From: Neckera pumila
Lineage: Eukaryota; Streptophyta; Bryopsida; Hypnales; Neckeraceae
Length of the DNA: 64,000 nucleotides
Direction of reading: 5' to 3'
NCBI GenBank assembly: GCA_963969595.1
Contig: OZ018410.1
Span: 35,259,413 to 35,323,412, forward strand
Of the stretch, positions 22,942 to 34,867 are shown piece by piece. Below the pieces are notes generated by a model that saw nothing but the letters and a program-made list of their open reading frames with translations, had not been told where the DNA came from and did not search any database. The position numbers were made by a program, and so were the translations under genes. The stretch's first letter is position 1. Each line of letters opens with the position of its first letter.

Positions 22942-23879
22942 TTAACCCCTAAATGTATTTGACTATGTTTTCACCAAAACCACTCCAAAACTGCCATTTC
23001 TAATACAAGTACAAAAGTTTAGAAAAAAAACATTCTTAAACACATGTAACCATGAAATCTTGTAGTACACTGGTTTAAAAAGATGTGCAAAAAATTTCAG
23101 AATTTTCCACCATGTGGGTTGCAAGATAATAACATTTAAATTAACAAAAATGCTTTTTTTGTCACTGCAAAAATCTGGGCAGCTGCCCTTCACAAGGTCA
23201 GATTTGTATTAAAAAATGTCTAAAATGGTGGTTGCTCTATGGATTAATTCTTCAAGGCAAGTTGTCTACATGTTTGAAAATTTTCAGATCATTTGGAATT
23301 GTACAACATATAGGAAAAAAATAGTAAGTAGGAAGAGGTAGAGAATGATTCAAAATACTAAATTGTCAAGAATTTAATTATGGAATTGAAAAATGCCACT
23401 TCCAGTGGGGGTAATGTTGTAATAAACCATATACACCCAATGATTTTGTTTTTTTTCAAAAATATTGAAAATTGAGTTAGATAAAGGACATCAAAGTTTA
23501 TTTTTGAGTAGAGATTCCATAACTATCATCAAACTAAAACTCCTCATAACTTTTGACTCGTTAATCCAAATGGAATGACTCAAAGCTTTCCATAAATCTA
23601 TAAAACCAATTTAAATTTTTAAATATTTTTTAAAAGTACTTTTTAAAGAATATTTTTGAGCTACCCAAGCTGCCTGCCGAAGACTGAAAATTATATTTCA
23701 TAACTTTTTACCCATGTAGTGAAAAGTTATGAAATTGTTGGTCCTTGAAGCTACTCCTCGACACATCTTGCATGAAAATTTCAAAGAAAAATAAATAAAA
23801 TTTCTATTTGTAGTGAGCTGCTCAAAATAGCTATGTTGCCCAAAAATGGTGTTTGATTGTTTGGTCCTTTAGGGATTAA
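22942..23879 (-). mobile_element. TTAA element copy 2 (938 bp)
   Basis: Ends TTAACCCCTAAATG and TCCTTTAGGGATTAA. The internal sequence is the reverse complement of the copy 1 type: for example AAAAATTTCAGAATTTTCCAC near 23090 against the inverted GAAATTTTTTCCACAC of copy 1. AT-rich, no coding frame. Length agrees with copies 1, 7 and 8. Confidence 0.75.
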
Positions 23880-24666
23880 TCTTTTGACAAAAGAAAAAAT
23901 AACTTATGAAGATTGAATTGAAATAAATTTACAATTCAAGTGAATTTTATTAATAAATGAGAGACGCACTAATTGTTTAATATTGTATTTTTCTATGAGA
24001 AATCACTTTTGTTTTTTTCTTTAGTAGATGCTAGGAGAAAAAAGAGTATTTGTTTGTCCTTAAAGTCATGGTTCTGGTAGAAAAATGTAAAAGAAAATAG
24101 TTGGTGAATCATGACCTAATTGAATTAATGTGGTCTTTGTTACAAAAATTTAAATTGTGAAGGTTACACATTTGTCCTTTCAATATTGCTAAAGTTGACC
24201 AACATTTAAAAATATTGCTCTAACATACACAATTATATGTCAGAACCTATTACCTTGCATGTTACAATGACAATGACAATGACAATAAAACAAAAAGATG
24301 CACGTAGCCATATGCTTAGCTCCTTCCCCCCGCTTATCAAAAATCTATAACCGTTGATCTTGAAGAAGAAAGTTCGACACCCCCTCCCCCACATTGAAAA
24401 CCCCCAATTGTTGATTATATCTTTTTGGAAAACCTCCATAGCTTTGAACCTTAGCGGTTGACCTAGAAGAGAAAAAACACTCCCTTACTATCAATCTTCA
24501 AAAACAAAAAGATGTTGCTACAAATATTTATACTAATACAATTACCTAATATTTATACAAAACATTATAAACAAATACATATAGATAAATTGTATACAAA
24601 AAAGATAAATATGCGGAGGGGGTGGATTATCAATTATTTAGTAAATGGAAGTTTGTTATTCACAAT

Positions 24667-24929
24667 GTATAGTGCCACTTAGAAAGTAAGTTAATCCTTG
24701 TGACTATATTGCATGGTGATCTTTATAGATTCTACCTCCTAGCTCAATTAGCAAGCTAATATGAAGAAGATTTTTTTTGTTTTGGAAAGTTGATTTTTTG
24801 AAGAATGTAAACATGACTCACTTGCTCAAAATTGTCAACTATATTCAATAAACTGATGGCTTTTTAGTAGGTTCTTGTTATACAAAAGCTTTGTAGAGGT
24901 TACCTTACTTTCTGGATGACATTGTATAC
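24667..24929. mobile_element. 263-bp MITE (GTAAGGTAAC-type ends)
   Basis: The left arm GTATAGTGCCACTTAGAAAG (followed by TAAG) and the right arm ending CTTTCTGGATGACATTGTATAC are inverted, about 25 bases each. The interior (GGTGATCTTTATAGATTCTACC, GAAGAATGTAAACATGACTC) matches, in reverse, the element at 32128-33461. Non-coding. Confidence 0.6.
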
Positions 24930-25844
24930 AAAAGAGACAAACAACAATTCCATTACTCCTATACTTGTCATTATTTGTCATAACTTATTATTCAACCACA
25001 TGATTGAAATCAATGACCATTCACTTACAGTCAACACTTCCATAACTTCTCTCTTTTTGTCTTTCAAATTTGGGCAACTCATGAATCATTTAATACTAAA
25101 GGTTATGATTGTAACTCATGAATCAATTTAATACTAAAGGTGATGATTGTAAATAATAAGTTGTGAGAGTAACTCAAATTTTAAATAGCTTTGAACTTGT
25201 TGTTTATGTGACTTGACTATTTTCAATAACCTAACAACTCTTGAAAGTTACTTAGTCTACTTAGTGGAGAAAATTTAAATAAAAAAATAGAAATATAGAA
25301 TTGGTGAAATGTTAAATTTGTTTATAAATTTGAAAAATTCTTGTAGGTGCATTTTGTACTCAAGCACTTGTTATACAAAGAAATTTGATGTAGATTGAAA
25401 AGTATTCTGTTTTGAAAAAAATACAAAATAGTCATATATAAAATATACAAGGATTTTTAATTAAATGGACCTAAAATTCATACCATTCAAAATATAAAAT
25501 CAATAAAATAATTAGGTTTTTATTGTATTAAGTTATTACGGCAATTGTATAATGAACAAAACACCCTTTGATTCTTATGAACCCATATATTTTACTTTGA
25601 AGACCAAAATTTGCATTCATTTTTAATATATAGGCTCAAGGTTGACGAGCTTTTTGAGTTTGAATATATCAAAGCCTGAATAATCTAGAATTCTTTTTAA
25701 TTTCAACTAATGGCAAAAAGTATTCTTTTAAAGAATGCTAAAGGATCAAGTCATGATGTCACTTCAATCCTAAATAAAACAAAATAAATAATATAAGAGT
25801 TTCAAAATTAATTGTATGAAGATAAACAATAATCAATGACCATG
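24930..25844. other. AT-rich DNA, nothing recognised
   Basis: About 900 bases of very AT-rich sequence without a coding signal. A short direct repeat (ACTCATGAATCA-TTTAATACTAAAGGT) occurs at about 25077-25102 and 25113-25141. The similarly AT-rich 23880-24666 also holds no gene; it carries only an ATGACA microsatellite near 24265-24289. Confidence 0.5.
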
Positions 25845-25980
25845 TTAACCCCTAAAGCCCCAAGCCCTATTTTCATCAAAAACCACTCAAAATTGTCATT
25901 TCTATTACAAAGAAAAAAAACTTAAAAAAATATTTTTTAGCATATCTAATTGTAGGATTTGGCACTATGCACACCACAAT
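25845..25980 (-). mobile_element. TTAA element copy 3, end fragment
   Basis: Begins TTAACCCCTAAAGCCCCAAG and continues as the terminal part of the family (ACTCAAAATTGTCATTTCT, CTAATTGTAGGATTTGGCAC), then similarity is lost near 25980. The other end is missing. Confidence 0.55.
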
Positions 25981-26771
25981 ATACTTGAACGGTATGATGC
26001 ATTAAAATTGAAAGATTGATTGTTTTTATATTCTTTTCATTGAATTTACATCATAAAAGTTTTGGAGGTGTTAAATGTTACAACATGACTCATAGTTATA
26101 CTTATTAGATTTTTGGCATAAATATGCACCCTAACTACTACTACATACTATATTTGTATTACAGTGCATTGAATTTCAAGATACCCTATAATCAATCCAG
26201 TGACTTTATTTGTGTTCATCGATGTGTGCTTTTTAAAGAAATTGCTTGGTGACAATGAACTTTGAATATGGACGGTTAGGGTAGTTAGACTAAGTCAAAT
26301 ATATTATATCTTATACCAATAATAGTAGCATTATCAGCAGTTTAGCAAGCATGGATATAAGATTAGTAGCAAAAATAATGAATGGCATGGGAACTAGGAT
26401 GTTAGTGATAGCAAGTGAATAAGTTTGACATTGCTACTCAACCTTTGATTCTTGAATAAAAAATAAGTTATATCACAAGGCATTGAATTTTAGATGCTTG
26501 AGGGTTTGTAAGAATGTATTTGAACATTTTCTTTTTGATAGGAAAAATGCAATGGGAGACAATTTGATTTGGCCACTAAATATCCAATATATGGCAGGTG
26601 TATTTACAAAATTAGATATGTCACAATACTTCATCAAAACACGCTTCTAGATTGAAAAACATTTGTTTTTTTAGCAAATAAAGCTTCTCTAGGAGTTACA
26701 TTGCTATCACTTGCATTTCTTATTTGTGTTTGTTGTGATTTTTTTATCTTGTGTTGTTGAGGGCCGTAGAC

Positions 26772-28937
26772 ATGGCCATGCAAATAGCACCACTACCTCC
26801 AGATGTGCAACTACGAGGTCCTTCTCGGAACATTATGGCCGCTCCAAGAGGCCCACCAGGCCCACCACACAATCCTCCAGTGGTGGACCGAGAGAAGGTT
26901 AGATTATTAAATTCTCGACACCATTCACTTTTAATTTAAGAATGCAAGTCAAATTGTCCATTGATCAAGCATTTGTAGATTGTCTTCTATGTTGTTTAGT
27001 AAATAAGAAAAGCTATTGTATAATGTTATCTTTAAATTGAATAGATTATAGCACCTGCAAATTTGTGCTGAAAGAAATTTGATTCTTAATGTGAAAATCT
27101 CTATTCACCAATTTTTGAGATTTTCTCGATTAAAGGTGTCATAAATATTTGATAGTTGATAAGTAAGGGCAAGGCTAAAAATATCAAATTTGAATTCTTC
27201 AAGATCAAAAAGTTATGGCTACAACTACTATTGATCAATTTTAGTATATCAATGCAAGCATTGATTTTTTTTCATAGAATGTATGGGATTCAGATAACTT
27301 CTAAAAAAAATAGGCATTATTAAATCTTAAGAGATGATAATAATTTTCCTTATTTCTTAAAATCATGTAGTTAGGGCATTTACTAATAAATACCTTGAGT
27401 GAATAATGTCTTATTTGTCGTACATCATATTGAAAATTATATGTAGTAAGTACCTAGTGAAGGTTTGTATAAGTGTCATTAATTTGTCTTTGCATTTTTG
27501 GGCATCTAATGACCATGAAATTGTTTGCATGCAAATTTTCTATGGTGGATTGCAGACATGCCCTCTACTCCTACGAGTCTTCACAAAGGTATCAAATTTA
27601 GTCCAAATTTAGTAGCTCAAACTTTTGCTTTTGTATTGTAGTCAACTACTATTCTATTCTAGTTTATTGTATATTAACTTTGAGTTATTAAGGTATGCGG
27701 GGCTTGTTTGGTGACAAGTAGAAGGGCACCCATCATAATGTTGAAGATTTTAGCATTAGGGGTAAAGAACCAAAAGATGAGGTTCAAATCTACACATGGC
27801 GAGACGCTACTTTGCGGGAACTAACTGATTTGGTAATGATTGTTATATTTGCCCTTCTCCATTTTGACTTCTGTTTTTTCTTTCTCATAAATTATAGTTT
27901 TGTATTGAATATTGTTGTTTGTCTTTGGTGAAAATATTAGAAATAATGGAATGAACGTGGTGCATTTTCTTCATAAAATATATTATAGTGGTATCACAAT
28001 GGTGTGAAAGACCTTCAAGTTTGCAACTAAGACATAAAAATTAGGAAATTCCTAAATCTTCTTTGGTAATATTTTTTTCATTATAAAGTTTTGTCCTTTG
28101 TAGAATCTCACACAAAGTCTATGTTTGGTTGTAAGTGTCATATTTAATGATGTTTTATAACATTGTTGCTTACATCAGGTGAAAGAAGTGGCTCCAGCTG
28201 CAAGAAAGAGGGATGCAAGGTTGTCATTTGCTTTTGTCTATCCTGACCGCCATGGTCGCAATGTGATCCGCACGGTAAGCTTCCATTCTTTGTCAAGAAC
28301 AATATAATAATATCCCAAATTTTGTTAATATGGCAATATTCCATACTCTATTTTCAGACCGCACAGTCTAAGTCATCTAGGACAAGTATAGATTTTAGAC
28401 CGTGCAATCTAAATTGTCTAAAACATATATAGATTTCAGATTACACGGTCTAATTGTAAAAGTGCCAAAGTTGCGAAATGACTGCCATTTTAACCAAATT
28501 CCCCATTAATTTAAAGATGAACATTCGTTCTTATCTTCTTCCCAATAAAATGAGTGTATCCATATTTATGTTTTATCTTGGCAATGGTTGTGCACTTTGA
28601 AAAATCATGCTTGTGACCCCTCCTAACCATTGGACAACCGTTGAGTTGACAGGTAGGCATGACGCACTCCACACCTTCTTCAAGGCGAGGTGATGACTTT
28701 CGTAGTCTCGCAGAGCTTCAATTCCAGGTAGCTAATAACCTTTTTTGGGGGGTGGGGGGGTGGGGGGGATTTATTCAAATTAATTGACTCAACTCACTCA
28801 AGTGACAAGCATTCAATTTTACAAAGCACCAAACTTCAAGGTGTCAAAATTTCATGCTAAGTTAATAACATGAATAACATCACCTCACTGTTGGTTTGCA
28901 GACTGGAGACTTTCTCGATGTTGCTATTTTCAATTGA
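26772..28937 (+). CDS. SAP18: SAP18, SIN3-associated co-repressor / ASAP splicing-complex subunit
   Basis: Six exons: 26772-26897, 27556-27588, 27722-27832, 28179-28274, 28653-28727, 28902-28937, for 158 codons plus stop; every junction has GT-AG ends and intact phase. SAP18 has a ubiquitin-like fold; it joins SIN3/HDAC repressor complexes and, with SR45 and Acinus, the ASAP complex at exon junctions in the nucleus. Visible family sequence: VDREK at the end of exon 1 after a Pro-rich leader (PRGPPGPPHNPP), TCPLLLRVFTK (exon 2, only 11 codons), HHNVEDFSIRGKEPKDEVQI (exon 3), TWRDATLRELTDL, ARLSFAFVYPDRHGRNV (exon 4), SLAELQFQ (exon 5) and TGDFLDVAIFN (exon 6). Length agrees with Arabidopsis SAP18 (about 152 aa). 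The ATG at 26772 is the first in frame. The acceptor of exon 3 (GACAAGTAG) was chosen because it gives VFTKKGTHH, the family's spacing. A G-tract follows the exon 5 donor. Confidence 0.93.
28747..28768 (+). other. G-rich tract (possible G-quadruplex) in SAP18 intron 5
   Basis: Three long G-runs (six or seven Gs each) separated by single Ts lie about 20 bases after the exon 5 donor at 28728. Long runs can be split to supply four G-tracts, so a quadruplex in the pre-mRNA or DNA is possible. Homopolymers of this kind are also prone to sequencing error. Confidence 0.5.
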
Positions 28938-28985
28938 TTTAGCTGTTGGTGGATACCAATAAGCTTACTACCCATTTCCAACTAC

Positions 28986-29474
28986 TTAATCCCTAGAGGC
29001 CCAAGGAACCACTGAAAATTGTCAATTTTGTTGTGATCAATCAAGAAACCAAAAAAACTCTTTTTTTAGAATCTAACCATAGGATCTTGTACTTCACTTT
29101 GTCTTAGAATATGTGGTAAAATTTCATGAAGTTTGGCCGTACGGATTAGCATTTGAAGTTGAAAAAAAAAGTTTTTTGAATTTGAATGAAAGCTTCAAAT
29201 GTAGACAAAAACATGATCTTTGAGAATTTCTTTAAAAAAAATATATATAATTTTATATACTTTTTTTTTCTACCCGGCGAGTTGCTTTTTTGTCTTTGAG
29301 TGGCACAACTTTTGCTCCCAAGCACCGACTAAAAAAGAATTATATTTTTGGAAAGCTAATATGATTTCCTATCTTTAAAAAAAAATTAAAAAATTAGCCC
29401 AAAATTTTAGGTCCCACGAGCCTATCCAAAATCCCAAGTGTACCTTGAGGGGACTTTGGGCCTTTAGGGGTTAA
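28986..29474 (-). mobile_element. TTAA element copy 4, internally deleted (489 bp)
   Basis: Ends TTAATCCCTAGAGGCCCAAG and GGGCCTTTAGGGGTTAA are both complete. About half the family body is missing, but CACAACTTTTGCTCCCAAGC near 29309 matches, inverted, the GGTGCCCAGGAACAAAAG block of copy 1. It lies 49 bases after the SAP18 stop and may form part of its 3' UTR. Confidence 0.7.
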
Positions 29475-30408
29475 AAGAATTATGCGTATCTAGAGCGCGG
29501 ATTTCTTGATTGCAGAAATTTTCCCTTGTGTGGAAATAGAATTTGGCAGGATTCCAAAATTTTCTAGATTTTTTTTCTCAAAAGACAATTACCTTGAATT
29601 TTTTAGCTGAAGATTTTGACTAACCTATATTGGTCATATAGACCTTCCTGTTTCCAACCACAAGCTACAAACAAAATTGACCAAGGATTGGTTGGAATAT
29701 TGAAAGACTTGTAGCCAATTATAATGCACCATAGTTGTGCTGAGACATGCGTTGTACTTGATCACTATTCATCCCCCAGTGTACAAAAATAGAGCACCCT
29801 ATACCACCATATTGGAGGGCGGGGGGTCAAAAATGGGTTGGCTACCGTATTATTGACTCCTTCATTCTTACGGGCATCCTCTAGCATTAGTTGTCAATGC
29901 TTTGATCATACAACACTATTAGATACTATTATGGAGATGATGATGTGTCATTAAACATGTTGTATACTTTTTAGGATAAATATTCTTTTTTACTATGACT
30001 TATATATGTTCAACGTGCTTCTTTCATTAGATTTTAATTCCACAAATAAATGATTGAAGTAAAAGGTACTATTAGAAAAGAGGGATATGCAAATCAAGTC
30101 AAGCACTCAAGTTTAGAACCATTTTTGTATGTATGTGTTACAAATCTATGCAAGGAGATCAAAAAATAATTCTTTTCTTAAGAATATTTTGACCTAAATT
30201 TTTGCTCTATTTGATCATATTTTGAAATAGTTTGCAAACAAAAAACTAGTATGGTATGTGAACAAACTCAAACTTTTCCTTCAAATTGAAAGTATAAACT
30301 ATTTGGTAGCTATTCTTAGTGGGTCAATGAAGCCAACTTTTTGTGAGTTACAAATTACAAAGAGCAACATGTTGGACACTTTGTGTCTCTCTCCAATTTT
30401 TTTCTAAT

Positions 30409-30693
30409 CATTAGATGTTATTTGAGGCCTTCGGAGGGCCGTTTTAGGCCTATTCCCGCAGTCTATTCCCTTGTTCTAAACCAGCAGTAATGTTGTCAGA
30501 ATTTTTTTTTTCAAAAAAAAAGAACAGTATTCTTCCCCAAACATCATTCTAAGCAATTTTTATTTTATTTTTTATTTTTAAAAATGATGTGGCATGGTAT
30601 CGGCCACATCAGCCAACAAATATCCTGCATTCCCACGGTTTGGAAAAGCAGGATAACTCGCAATCTCTTGGAGGCCTCAAATAACATCTAATG
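30409..30693. mobile_element. 285-bp CATTAG-family MITE, copy a
   Basis: Ends CATTAGATGTTATTTGAGGCC and GGCCTCAAATAACATCTAATG are perfect inverted repeats of 21 bases. The interior holds GCAGTCTATTCCC, a poly(T)/poly(A) section and GATGTGGCATGGTATCGGCC, shared in form with the elements at 33925 and 35364. No target-site duplication is obvious. 29475-30408 before it is AT-rich with no gene. Confidence 0.7.
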
Positions 30694-30968
30694 TTTTTGT
30701 TGACAATTTGCAAACCAAGTTAGATCCCTAAAGACTTGATAAAGTTCTCTTTTTGCATTCCAACAACTAAAATTTCAATTAAGTCACTACAACAAATCAC
30801 AAGCCTTGTACTTACCTTTGGATTATTTGAATGAAACCAAGAAAAAGAAAAGCGGCAGTTACATTTGTACAAGAGACTTGATAAAGTTATATTCTGTTAA
30901 TTCCAATCAAGATAATGAAGCTCATGAAATTTCTAAATAACATTCAACAACAGAGGGAAGGCCTGACA

Positions 30969-31037
30969 AAATGGTGTGGAATATTCTACACCATTTCATC
31001 TGTCGGATGATATGGTGTGGAATATTTCACACCATAT
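30969..31037. repeat. Three abutting palindromes
   Basis: 30969-30996 is a near-perfect 28-base palindrome (AAATGGTGTGG...ACACCATTT), 30997-31009 is CATC-TGTCG-GATG, and 31010-31037 is a second 28-base palindrome (ATATGGTGTG...CACACCATAT). They abut without spacer. Because the outer two resemble each other, the 69 bases could fold as three cruciform arms or as one long hairpin. No gene is nearby. Confidence 0.65.
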
Positions 31038-31204
31038 TTAGCTAAAGAACACGCGTGTCAGCACACAAACAGCTCATGTCAGCCCCATTGATGAGTTCCG
31101 TGGATGTAGCCTTCTTGAAGGCTACTAAATGTTATGTAAAAACTTATACATACAATACTCTATCAATACAATATGGTTGTCTTTTATATCTTAGTTGATA
31201 ATAA

Positions 31205-31991
31205 ATATGAGAATGAGTGGAAGAAATTTCAGAAACTAATGCCAAAAAATGGTTTCAAAGTGAAGAAAACATGGATTTGGGCATCATGACAAATTAGTTT
31301 TATGAGAATTTTAATCTTAATTACTTGAAATGTTTGCACTAAATATTTTGAATTAAAAAACATAATATCATACAAAATTAAATTGAGGATATAGGGAAAA
31401 GAATCCAAAACAACAATATGATTTTCCAATTTTTAAAAAAATTGTTAAGTAGAAGTAATACAAATATAGGGCAAAATTTAACCATTAATAGCTCTAAGCT
31501 GGAACTTGAACAAACTAATTCCAATGGTGAGATTGTTAAACAATTGAAATCAACCTTAAAAAACTTTTTGTTTGAAAAAATGTGAAACAAAAGCTCAAAA
31601 ATGAATCTTTTCGGGTTTTTTCAAGAAGATGCTTTGATTGCTTGTAAGACAAGATGCATCATAACTTTCACATCACAAATACAAATGGAAAGAACCAAAG
31701 CTCTCTATGTAGACAAAAATTTAATCTATGAGAAAAAAATTTCAAAATTTTTTAATTCAAGTGTTTGTGGATTTCTTTTATTGCCCACTAACTTGCCCAC
31801 AAAATTGGGCTTATTTGGGTACAACATTTGATCCTAGACACTAGTTGAAATAAAAATCATATTTCCAAAACGTCACTAAGTTTTTCTATGTTATGAAAAA
31901 AATTCAAAAAAATTCAAAAAAATTCACTCATAGGAATTTGCCTCAAATCCATTTTGTCCCTCTATAGGGACAATAGGGTTTTAGGGGTTAA
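31205..31991 (-). mobile_element. TTAA element copy 5, one end missing
   Basis: The right end reads TTTTAGGGGTTAA preceded by the subterminal TTGTCCC/GGGACAA-like pair (CCCTCTATAGGGACAAT). Leftward it follows the family in reverse (ATTGTTAAGTAGAAGTAAT, CCAATGGTGAGATTGTTAA) to about 31205, where a TGAGAATGAGTGGAAGAAAT block still matches. The last 120 or so bases with the other end are absent. Confidence 0.6.
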
Positions 31992-32127
31992 ATATCAATA
32001 AAAGTGTTGCATAATTTTGAGATCTTTTGGGGCTTTGTTGTACAATTTTCATAAAATTTTGTACTTATAGAATAGGCATAATTGGTGCAATCCTACACAT
32101 CTTAGCACTTTGTGAGGATGAGATGTC

Positions 32128-33461
32128 TAGTGCCCTCTAGAAAGTAAGGTAACTTCTATATATGAAATTTTTGCACAAATAAGAACAACTAAATGCTTTA
32201 ATTCATTAAGTATACACTACTAGAAAATTAGTGACCAATTTAACAAAAAGTAACAAAAAACCGCTCTAATTGATAATAATTTGGAGTCGCTTTGGTCAAG
32301 TTGATTTGGACATGTGAAAAAATTTTGAATAAAAAAATAAAGAAAGTTTAGCCAATGGGAGGTTGCCACGTGGCAAGTGCCACATCTTCAACAAGAAAGT
32401 GGCCACTTAGGTAGACCCACTACATAGACAAGCCACCTAGGCAAACCTACTGTACAAGCGGCTACCACCAGCAAGTTTTGAACCTTGGGCCTCATGGTTG
32501 AGGTCCAAGGTTCTAAACCATTGAACCATCTATAGTCTATGATGAATATAATGGAAGTTCTATTAAATTTATATTATTTTTGCATATGTTTTTCCTTTGC
32601 TTTATAAACTTAGCAGACTTCAATGGCAGTTTTGGCATAATAAAATACGTTTTCTAAATAAACTTTCAGCTAACAAAAGTTAGAAAATCAAGCTAGCTTT
32701 CATCTCCAAAAATCCATATGAGATTTGAATTCCTCAATCAAAAGTCTTTCATGAATAAAATTCAGAGAGGGTGTTTAAATATGTCAAAGAAAATGTCCAT
32801 TTCAACCCCCTCTAAGTTTTGTCCATAACTTCTGATTTAAGTCTCTAAATCCCAAAAGAATTTCTGGAAATGAAATTTATCTTGATTTTCTAACTTTAAT
32901 AGTTCAAACTTTATTCAAAAAACTTATTTTACTATGCCAAAATGGCCATCAAAGTTTGCTGATTTCAAAAAACAACGAATTATAAATGATTAAATTTAAA
33001 ATAAAATAAAAATTGTATATAGAATCCAACCATGGGGGTTTAAACATTTCTCAATTGAATTAAAAACTTTTAAAAACTTTTTAAGAGCCTACATGAACAA
33101 TAAAGTCTTGATTGTTTTGTTGCTTTGGACATTGTACTACCCAAATCAACATACAATTTGTAACCATTTTGTTACCTTGTATCAAATCAACAAAAACCTA
33201 TAAAAATGGTCGATATAGTACCCAACTCAACAAAGATTTGATGAGTTTTTGTTAATCAAGACATCATTCTCTAGTAGTGATAGCAAAGAATTTTTAGCAA
33301 GTGAGTCATCATTACATTCTTCAAAATATTAGCTTCCCAAGTCCACAAAAGATCTTCTTCAAATCAACTTGCTTCTTCTAATTTGAGCTAAATGTAGAAT
33401 GTGAAAAGATCACCGTACAATAGTTACAATGAAGGGTTACCTTACTTTCTAGAGGGTATTG
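32128..33461 (-). mobile_element. MITE (GTAAGGTAAC-type) with a nested CACTA element
   Basis: The outer arms at 32128-32153 and 33436-33461 (TAGTGCCCTCTAGAAAGTAA on the left, its complement on the right) are those of the element at 24667-24929. Its body is continuous once 32215-33279 is left out; for example the inverted forms of GACTCACTTGCT and GGTGATC near 33290-33420 match it. Confidence 0.6.
32215..33279. mobile_element. Non-autonomous CACTA (EnSpm-like) element, 1065 bp
   Basis: Begins CACTACTAGAAAAT and ends ATTCTCTAGTAGTG, the typical CACTA termini. ATA at 32212-32214 and ATA at 33280-33282 form the 3-bp target duplication typical of the superfamily. The interior has no transposase frame. 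It contains, near 32465-32525, a minus-strand tRNA-like stretch (GGTTCAATGGTTTAGAACC) that does not complete a tRNA. Nested inside a GTAAGGTAAC-type MITE. Confidence 0.8.
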
Positions 33462-33924
33462 TACAACCATAAGATTTAAATCACTTGTCACTTTTGCATT
33501 GCATAGATATGTCAATTGTAAAGGTAGCCATGTTTTTATTTTAGTAATTGAGTGGAAATATAGTAAATTGCTTATACAATATTCATTTTGAAAATTGGTT
33601 CATACAAAGCCAATGGCATGTGCATACAAGCATATATAGATTGTATGTGGAAATAGTGACTTTGTGGTACTTGGATGTGATCTTCTTGCTTCAAGGAAGG
33701 CATTCATTCACTTTGAATTGCACTTCAAACCCTTAGAAAAGAACATATATTATAGTGCATGAGAATAGTGAACGGATGTATAAATGGATGTAGGAATAAT
33801 TAGAAGCAATTTGCAAATGATATAATGTTCAATGATTATATGATATATTAGTCGCTCTTTAGAAGTACCACAATCTTGACCTGCATATGTGGTCATGCCT
33901 AGATAATTGAATATTACTTTGAAT

Positions 33925-34199
33925 CATTAGGGGACATTTGAGGGCTTAGAAGATTGCAAGTTATCTTGCATTCCCAGACTATGGGAATGCAGGATAATTG
34001 TTAGCTAATGTGGCTGCAACTATACTACGTCATTTTCAAAAAATTAAAATTAAAAATTAAAAAAATTGCTTAGAATGATATCTAGGAAGAATTTTTTTTT
34101 CTAAATTCTGATAGCCCGTACTGGCTGTTCACAGAATTTGGACAGCATTGGAAACGGGCCTGATATGGTCTTCTAGAGGGCTCAAATGTCCTTCTAATG
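33925..34199. mobile_element. 275-bp CATTAG-family MITE, copy b
   Basis: Ends CATTAGGGGACATTTGAGGGC and GAGGGCTCAAATGTCCTTCT-AATG. Internal landmarks GCATTCCCAGACTATGGGAA, ACTACGTCATTTT and TTGCTTAGAATGATAT are shared with copies a and c. Confidence 0.65.
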
Positions 34200-34867
34200 T
34201 GCCTATCTTCACATGTTTTACTGTGATATATGGTATTTGACCCCAATACCAATATATTGCTACACAATGAGCTGTAATACACTGAGTTTTTTTTTTTCTT
34301 CTAAAAAAAGGTCAATTTAAGAGTTTGTAATTCAAGAAATGTAGTACCTAGAGTGTCTAGGAATGTTGAGGTGGATATAGAATGTGATTTGCAATGTATG
34401 CAATAAATGTATAGTATAGAAGGTTCTTTGAGTTGTAATTGAGTGCATTTGCACGAGTAAAGGGATCATATGTAATTGAGTTGGCATGGAAGCTTACTAG
34501 TGTATGAGTGGGTGGAATTGTGTGATTTGATTTAAATTATGGTACCATTGAGGATTGAAGATGGTGACGAGAGTGATGTTGTTATGTTTATATGTAGTGC
34601 ATGTCATATCCACTGTATTGTTTTGGCAAAAAGTAATGGGTGTGGCGTACGTGCAATTTCTCTACCAATCCATTTGAGTAAGAATGCAAGTCCAAGTGAG
34701 CTAAATTTTTTAATTCTTATGTCAGGAGAGTAGTATGAGTGGATTTGCGTCAAATAAAATTAAAGTGGATGATTTTAAAATTGAAATGAAGATAGAAAGC
34801 AAGGAGTGTGGTAGAAGGTAGTTGGAAACTTTGATTTGTTTGTGCATTTTTGTACTAGAGGAGTAGT

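Noticed and set aside
32465..32525. Second tRNA-like stretch (GGTTCAATGGTTTAGAACC, minus strand) inside the CACTA element
   Set aside because: The D-arm-like hairpin is good, but U33, the anticodon stem and the acceptor stem are missing.
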